DNA of 64,000 nucleotides from contig JAMQCK010000011.1 in NCBI GenBank assembly GCA_024196135.1, forward strand, positions 1 through 64,000, written 5' to 3'. The translations under genes and the position numbers were made by a program. Position 1 is the stretch's first letter, and every line of letters starts with the position of its first letter. This DNA is from Pleurotus ostreatus/Saccharomyces cerevisiae fusant. Its lineage: Eukaryota > Opisthokonta. Below are positions 57,971-64,000 of this stretch, piece by piece. The notes beneath the pieces were generated by a model that saw nothing but the letters and a program-made list of their open reading frames with translations, did no database searches and was not told the DNA's origin.

Positions 57971-60414
57971 TCATAGGAGGAGCACCTTCAGTCGGCTATC
58001 GCGCACGACCTGCTGCCAGTCGATCGGCCGCTTGTTGACGTCGCGCTCGTGCCAGACGGTCTCCATCATGACGACGATGCCCGCCATGTCGACGAGGCCG
58101 GACGCTTCGCTTTGGGCCTGCAGTCGCGTCTTCAAGAAGTTGCGCTGGACGGCGTCCGCACACAAGCACCCCGTCAAGAAGATGGGGAATACCAGGAGAC
58201 GGTCGTACAAGGACGCCGGCAACTGATGCAAGAGCTGTATCATCCTGTTTACGGTGGATACTATCTCGTTAACGGCTGGAAGACGCTGATCAGTCCACAG
58301 TACCCACGAGGAGTATCAGACCAACTCACCAGGATGCGAGCCGCTCAGTACGGTGTGCAAGTACAACAGGGTCGACTCGCGGAAGATGTTGGCTATTAGC
58401 CGCCGTGTATCGTCGTCGGGGAATGTGGGTATCGAGGCGACCGGTGTGTGGGCCATTAGCTGCGCAAGCTGGGCGTCCTGCAGCGTATCCTCCGGCGACG
58501 GCGCGTCGGAGAAGTGAGAGCGTAACCTTCGCTCAATGTCGTCCCCCTTCCTCATCAACTCGCGCAAGCTCAGCGACCCCCTCGCCTGCTCCGTCGCCTT
58601 CCACTGCGCTAGCGCCGACACCTCGCCCAAGCCGTACACCGCGTCGTCTGGACAGCCATTAAGGCCATCGCAGCCAAGCCCGGTACTCCGTCCATCTGTC
58701 TCCGCACCCTGCACCTGTCCGGCCCAGTAGCCTGGCGCCGACGTCTTCGATGTCAAGCGTTGGAACAAGGGCATGAACCTCGGCGCACGACCGAGCGACA
58801 TGCTCGAGAAGACGTCCATCAACTAGAAGCCCATCAGCGTCGCAGTCACGATCGAGAAGACAGGGAACTCACCAATGTTGCCCGGACAGCCAATTTCGCC
58901 GCCGGGGACATGTCGCGGTATTGGAGCTTCGGGTTTTCGTCTTTGGGAAGGCCCGTCTGCTGCAGCCAGTCGCACGCGATGACGAGGAGGGGCTGCCAGT
59001 CGACGGCGCCGCCGGACATCTGTGCGTAGCTGACTAGGTGGAGGGCGGCGATCGCGTCGCTCTCGTTGTGGCCGCGCATCTGCTTCGCGCTCGCGAGCTG
59101 GAAGTGGCACTCCTCCTGGAAGAACCGTGTATTTGTGTGCACGGCGTTGGGGTCGGGTGCTTCGAGCCCCTGTGCGACGCGCATCTGGGTATAATGCAGG
59201 CTCGCGAGCGCGCAAACAGCGTGGGTCACCGCGCTCTGCGGATCTTGCATGATTAACTATACGATGGTGCGTTAGCCCTGCTGAATGTCTGCGACGGCGT
59301 GCTAATAGACTTACTGAATAGGTAATGCTTGCGGCCGTGTCGCTCGAGAAGAAGTACTTCATCGTGCGGACGTGCTGGAAGTAATACAGAACGTGCTCCT
59401 CCTGGAGGGCGCTCTGCCCGGAGTAGAGGGGTATCGATTGCTGCACGGGCGAGGGTGCATGCACGTCGAAGTTGAAGCCCACGTCATCAGCTACCGGGGG
59501 AAAGTCGAAGTCCGCCATAGGCAGGTTGGGCCCCATCGCGCCGACCGGGTTCGTGTCGTACGCGCTAAAGAAGGACGTGCCGAGGTCGAGGGAGTTGACG
59601 TCAAGCACGTTCACGGTCGGGTCGCTGAATGCGAAGTGGCTAGCGCCTGGGTCGGAGAGAACGTCAGCGCGCGAAGGCGTGCAAGGAGGGTGCGGGGGTC
59701 ACCTGGCATGTTAGGGAGGCCGAACTCTTCGGAGGTGGCGGAGGAGGAGGGGGAGTGGCCAGATGTGTTCGACAGGCGGTGGCGGCTGGTGCGCGAGGGG
59801 CGGTCGTCGCCGTCGGGGCGGGGGCCGCGCGGCTGGCCACGAATAAGGCCGGCACGGGTGAGTTGGGCTTTGATGTTTGCCTTGTACTCCTCGACAGCTT
59901 GCTTATCCTGTCAAGGTACCGTGTCAAAGAAGCTCTTCTAGTCGCTCTGCAGGCGAGGCACGCACCCGCATCCAATCCGGTCGCTTTGAGCCCCAGCCTA
60001 AGCATTCGATCCCGAGGCGCTTGCACGTTTTGCACTGGCCGTCTTCGGGCTCTTCGTCGCATTTCTGCACGATGGGTGAGTTGGGGTGGTGGGGAAGTAT
60101 GGTGGATATGATGCTGACCTTCCTGCGCAGGCGACATGTCCTGAAAGGGTGCTTTGTCAGTTAAAATGAAGGAAGGACGGTGTGTGGGCGACGCACCAGC
60201 AGCCTCCCGTGCCTGCTGTCCCACGGGGCCGATCGATAGCGCGTCGCGCGGCGCCGCGAGCTCCCTTTGACGCTGGCGTCTGGCGTCGCTCCTCGTTCGT
60301 TCGTGGTGCCGGTGATAAGGACCGGGAGTCTGATGATGGGGACAAGTTCGGGGAGTGGCTATGAATGGAGGAAGGGGAGGCGCTCCCGCTGTGAGTGAAG
60401 TCGGCGAAAGCCAT
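57971..60414 (-). CDS. Zn2Cys6 transcription factor with fungal-specific domain
   Basis: Exons 60414-60197, 60140-60119 (22 bases), 60064-59966, 59907-59703, 59646-59315, 59256-58873, 58822-58330 and 58275-57971 encode 685 residues. The zinc cluster is C72-x2-C75-x6-C82-x8-C91-x2-C94-x6-C101, starting GGCWTCRLRRKKCDEE, with the linker CLGWGSKRPDWMRDK typical of mushroom members. The C-terminal half is the fungal transcription-factor domain: SAVTHAVCALASLHYTQMR, LHLVSYAQMSGGAVDWQPLL, FPIFLTGCLCAD and the end VHERDVNKRPIDWQQVVRD-like block. It acts as a nuclear regulator with unknown targets. The zinc cluster is spread over three exons. Confidence 0.9.
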
Positions 60415-63400
60415 GGACGCGTCAATGTGGTGAAGGCGGAAGACAAGTTGGGCGGAAGGTCCGCTCTGATATAGCAGGTGGGTCGAAAGTGATGTATAAC
60501 ACCGAAAATCAAAAGACAACCGGGGCTTTTTCTGGTGCGAGATCACTGATTGACCCTTGTATTGAAGCCAGGAGATCGGGCGATTTGATGGAATTGCCCT
60601 GGGAGAAGCGTCGCAAATTGGTCTCAAATGGAGGTATCAGGGATGATTTATCACGTCTTCGCCGGTTCGTGAGGGGCCTTCGTCGAGGACGAGGAGGAGA
60701 AAGCTGAGAGCCTGAGGGCAGCTGGAAGTACCTTCAGGTCGCTGGGGCCTGAAAGCTGCCCTTAAAGATCGACCGGACCCAAATGCTCAGTTCCGGCGGG
60801 ATCTCATTTGTCGCGTGTTGAAGTTCCCCGCCGGTGGGGGCACCAACATATCGGCCCATGTTGAGGGCAGGGGTCGCTCGGCTTCCTGTTTCGTGAGGGA
60901 TCTGCGGCACATGGCGACTAAACGCGTGGTTGCGATGGCCTGCTTCGCGTTGAATCCGAGCTTGCCAGAGGGTCAGCTGGACGGAGTGAGGGAGGCTTTC
61001 GCGACTACGCTTCCCCCGCGAGCCGCGGAAATGCACAGCGAAGAGTTCGTATCTCTTCACGCTCCCATGTGGGTCACTTGCCAGCCACGAAGTTCTTCAT
61101 GTCTGCAAGCTCGCGAGCCGGCAATGCGGAAATGGAAAGGCAACGGCCGACGCCAAACCTTCGAGTTCGCGACAATCCTTAAATTCGTATTTCTTGTTAG
61201 AGTTGCATGGGCCTTGTTCCACCTCTGATGGACGATCTCCCCGACGGCTAGCGAGGTGGCTCCAGCCGTGTACGTTGCGAGAAGCAGCGGTAACGACAGC
61301 ATTCGAGGCGACCTCCTTCCGCGCCCCGTCTCGGATTCGGACTCAGGGCGTGGGTAAATGAAAGCGAATGCCCAAATTTATTGAGGTCGCGTGGGAGGCC
61401 GCACGCACGAGCCGGCTCGCCCGCATCGGGGCTGCCATTTACGGCCAGATCGGGCGACCCCGCCCACGCGACGCACGTGCCGGAACCGCAGCCGGGATGC
61501 ATGCACGAGCTGCGATGTTGTCGGCGTTGGACAGGCGCCTATCAGGGCGCCTATTGTCCAGGTCGCCATGTCTTGCCCATCTCCCACGCACGCGGCCCGC
61601 TTCTTTTCTTCTACATGCTCCGCGGGCTGTGAAAACACGTCGCAGCAGATAGGCCGACTGGAAGACCCGCGGGCACGACGCGACAGCCAACAATGAGGAG
61701 CCCATATGGCGTAAGGACGGATACCCCAGACTGCCTCCTCCTGACGCCCCTGTATTTGGCGTTTCTTGTCCTCAAACATGGTGACCACGAGCGCACCATC
61801 ATCTTCAGGCCCATCAGCCGCCTTGTACCACCTTCGAGTTCCCTATTTTGGTCAGCCGACAGTCAACAACCGTCGGTTTGTGCACCACTTGCGGTCGGTT
61901 TTCCTCCTCGCTCCGCCGCTGATTTTCCGTCGCTAGTCGTCGCCAGTGGACGCTGCGATCACGCTCCGCATCTTCAGGTGCCTGTATGTCAAGGAGAGGA
62001 GGGTGTCGCTGAGGTCGAGGCCCGTCTTATGGGGGTACCTTCCGGGGGCTTTCCCTCATTTTGTTTCACTTTTTGGACATTATATCAAGCGACTCACAAA
62101 TACATCTTCTGCATTACAAGCACGCAGGATACGTACATCTTCGAGGCCTTTCACCGGAGGGCGAAGAAAGCAAGAGGCGATGCTTCTCCTCACCCTCACC
62201 TGTCCGATGTTCTTCGATAACGCAGCGGCGGTGCCGTCGCGCCTCGTCGATGACAGTCAATCGACTCACCGTCAATACTGCTGCTGCTGACCGCACGGCC
62301 TCTAATCGAATTCCAAGAATGCCTCCATGACGGGTTCCCTCAATTACGCTCCTGGCGACGCCGCGGGACCAAAAGTATACGTGGCAGTTGTTCCTCGAGG
62401 CGAGATGCCCTCGCTCTTTCGTTGCATTGGTCGGCTTTCTCGTCGGACTAGCCAGCTGCGCAACGCTCGACGCTCTCGCCTACCATTCAGCGCAGACAGC
62501 CAGCCGCGGTCGAGGGCGGAAGGCCTTGCGCCACAATCATCCTCCGCCCCCGGAGGCGTCCAGTCCTACTCCGCTCCCGCCCGTTCGTTGGCCCATCCCG
62601 CAACCCGCATGTGCAGGAAGACACGCGTCCTCCCGCGCCGTTCTAATTGGCTCCGTTCGCCTTCGTGTTGGCGAGAACTGCGAAAATTGGTCGCGGAGGA
62701 GAGGAAGGACGTCGCGGATCTTTCAGTTGATGTTTTGCACGTCCAGGGACTTTTTTGCGGATGTTTGCGCCTCCGAGTCGGCTGTCCACGTTCGTATGTT
62801 CGCTTGTCTTCGTGTGTTGAGGGGAGTGGTATTACTCCGTCCCCATATTTGCGAAGTTTGATCCTTTTCCTATTTTCTTCCTCGACCTCGCGAGTTAGTC
62901 GTCTACCGTTTTTCCTCTCGAGAATCATTCTCCACATCGTGTCGCATATGTAAAGAAAATACGATATTCTACGCCTTGCTCAAAGACCTCAGCCTGTGAG
63001 GACAGCCGTCGACTAGGTCCCCCTCATGTCGCATTCTTCACGCGGGCGCGGACAAAGCAAGCCTCCGGAGTCGATGCGGTGAAGGCAGGGGGCGTGGCGA
63101 CGGAAGAGGATTTGCGTCCGTGGCACCGACATCGTGATTATCTGATCCTGCGGCTAGCAGGCATCAAATACCTGCCAGCACCGAATGGAAGCCCTGCTGC
63201 TGATTCCTGCCACTCCTCAAAGACTCAGCGAATCCGCGGCGATCTATACTCCGAGACCATGAATGTTTACCGGGGGCTCATTATCTATGCTGTGGCCTTC
63301 TCCCTAGCCGTGGTATTCTCCCCAGCTTTGGTCCTCTAGTACCACGCCGGGATAGGAGGCTTGCGCGCCTCGAGGCAGGAGGGCGTACCTCGAGGCGGGT

Positions 63401-64000
63401 GGACTGTGACAAGCCGTGACATGAAGATGCCATCAAGTCGAACATGTCACGTGAGGAATACCTCCGCCTTCATGACCCTTTCCGGAAGTATCTCTTTTCT
63501 GGGGGATTTGCGGTAAGCCAAAAGCGACAGACGCGTCTCGAGTATCGACATAGTCCCGAGCTTTTACACAGCTGTTCGCCGCAATTTGCTTGCTGAAGGT
63601 TTGTAACTCGAAGCGCAGCTCAGCTCTCCAGACGCTGGTCCCTCCAACACTGGCAAAGATACCGAACTCGCCGAAAATACAGCCTCTTCAGGGCTTTTGG
63701 CTAGCGAAACACGCGTCCGACTCAGCGACACAGGCGATCGACTCAGCGAAATTGACCGTTGTACTAGCCAAACACCGCTGCTTGCCCTGGCCCATGCACC
63801 CTCCCATCGCCCGATGCATTATGATACATCGGGCGCTGCGTGCGTCCGATATATTCTGTATGCATGAGACGCATTTTGCCTTTCTCCGATGTTTCCTTAT
63901 CCACGCCTCATCTTCCCATCGTCCTGGGAATGGCGCGAGCCCAGATCAGCGGATGGAATAGAAAAGGGACGAACTCCGTGTTGTCCTCGGGATACGTAGT
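60415..64000. other. Intergenic or unrecognised, 3.6 kb
   Basis: It begins with the promoter of the Zn2Cys6 gene. Open frames such as 62327-62953 and 63079-63339 (the latter ending in a hydrophobic stretch) have no splice support or motif. A 9-base hairpin lies at 63808-63835. Confidence 0.35.
63808..63835. repeat. Short perfect inverted repeat
   Basis: CGCCCGATG and CATCGGGCG are separated by ten bases. It could be a hairpin or a dimeric regulator site; nothing nearby explains it. Confidence 0.45.

Noticed and set aside
62327..62953. Plus-strand open frame of 208 codons
   Set aside because: Arg/Ser-rich translation of GC-rich noncoding sequence; several frames are open at once and none has motifs.
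63079..63339. Plus-strand frame ending in a hydrophobic segment
   Set aside because: One weak membrane-like stretch is not enough; no splice partner or family.

Overview
This window is nuclear DNA from a filamentous basidiomycete, most likely an Agaricomycete close to the Polyporales. The reasons are dense genes split by roughly 48-60 bp GT-AG introns with CTNAC-type branch sites, GC-rich coding sequence, and gene families typical of mushrooms: multipass membrane proteins with seven conserved exons, arrestin-like proteins, Zn2Cys6 regulators and stand-alone GBD/FH3 proteins. No virus, transposon, CRISPR array or bacterial operon was recognised. All exon models were assembled by eye from splice signals and reading phase.

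Layout: 1-258 is the 5' end of a telomere-type OB-fold protein (minus). 2752-5193 is a large Ser-rich protein with a PB1-like end. 6313-6972 is the first of four paralogous small Cys-rich genes. 7265-16846 holds a single-pass membrane protein, a peroxisomal-type carrier, dynactin ARP10, a small Lys-rich protein and a peroxiredoxin ending in SKL. 17643-38846 is accessory: three more Cys-rich genes (17643-18216, 19958-20681, 35474-36051) and three seven-helix membrane proteins (24095-25404, 26728-28087, 37376-38846), between a glycosyltransferase-like gene, an arrestin-like gene and nucleoporin NUP49/NUP58. 39740-40318 is a small heat-shock protein with textbook heat-shock elements.

40530-48576 is a large imperfect palindrome. 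Two arms of about 2.9 kb each carry a membrane-anchored coiled-coil gene, and the 2.3 kb centre holds a bHLH regulator and an intron-containing tRNA-Ala(CGC). Both arms also keep a long hairpin downstream of the gene whose stem is preserved although its bases have changed.

48845-60414 holds a GBD/FH3 (formin N-terminus-like) protein, the polyphosphate polymerase VTC4 and a Zn2Cys6 regulator. The last 3.6 kb shows no gene that can be supported.

Functional links: the PMP47/ANT1-like carrier and the SKL-ended peroxiredoxin both point to the peroxisome. VTC4 has CACGTG/CACGTT boxes upstream, the site type bound by class B bHLH proteins such as the one in the palindrome centre, but a direct link is only a guess. 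The best candidate for something undescribed is the Cys/His-rich family: four loci share three exons, intron phases 0 and 2, and one cysteine/histidine pattern. The second is the palindrome with its conserved hairpins.
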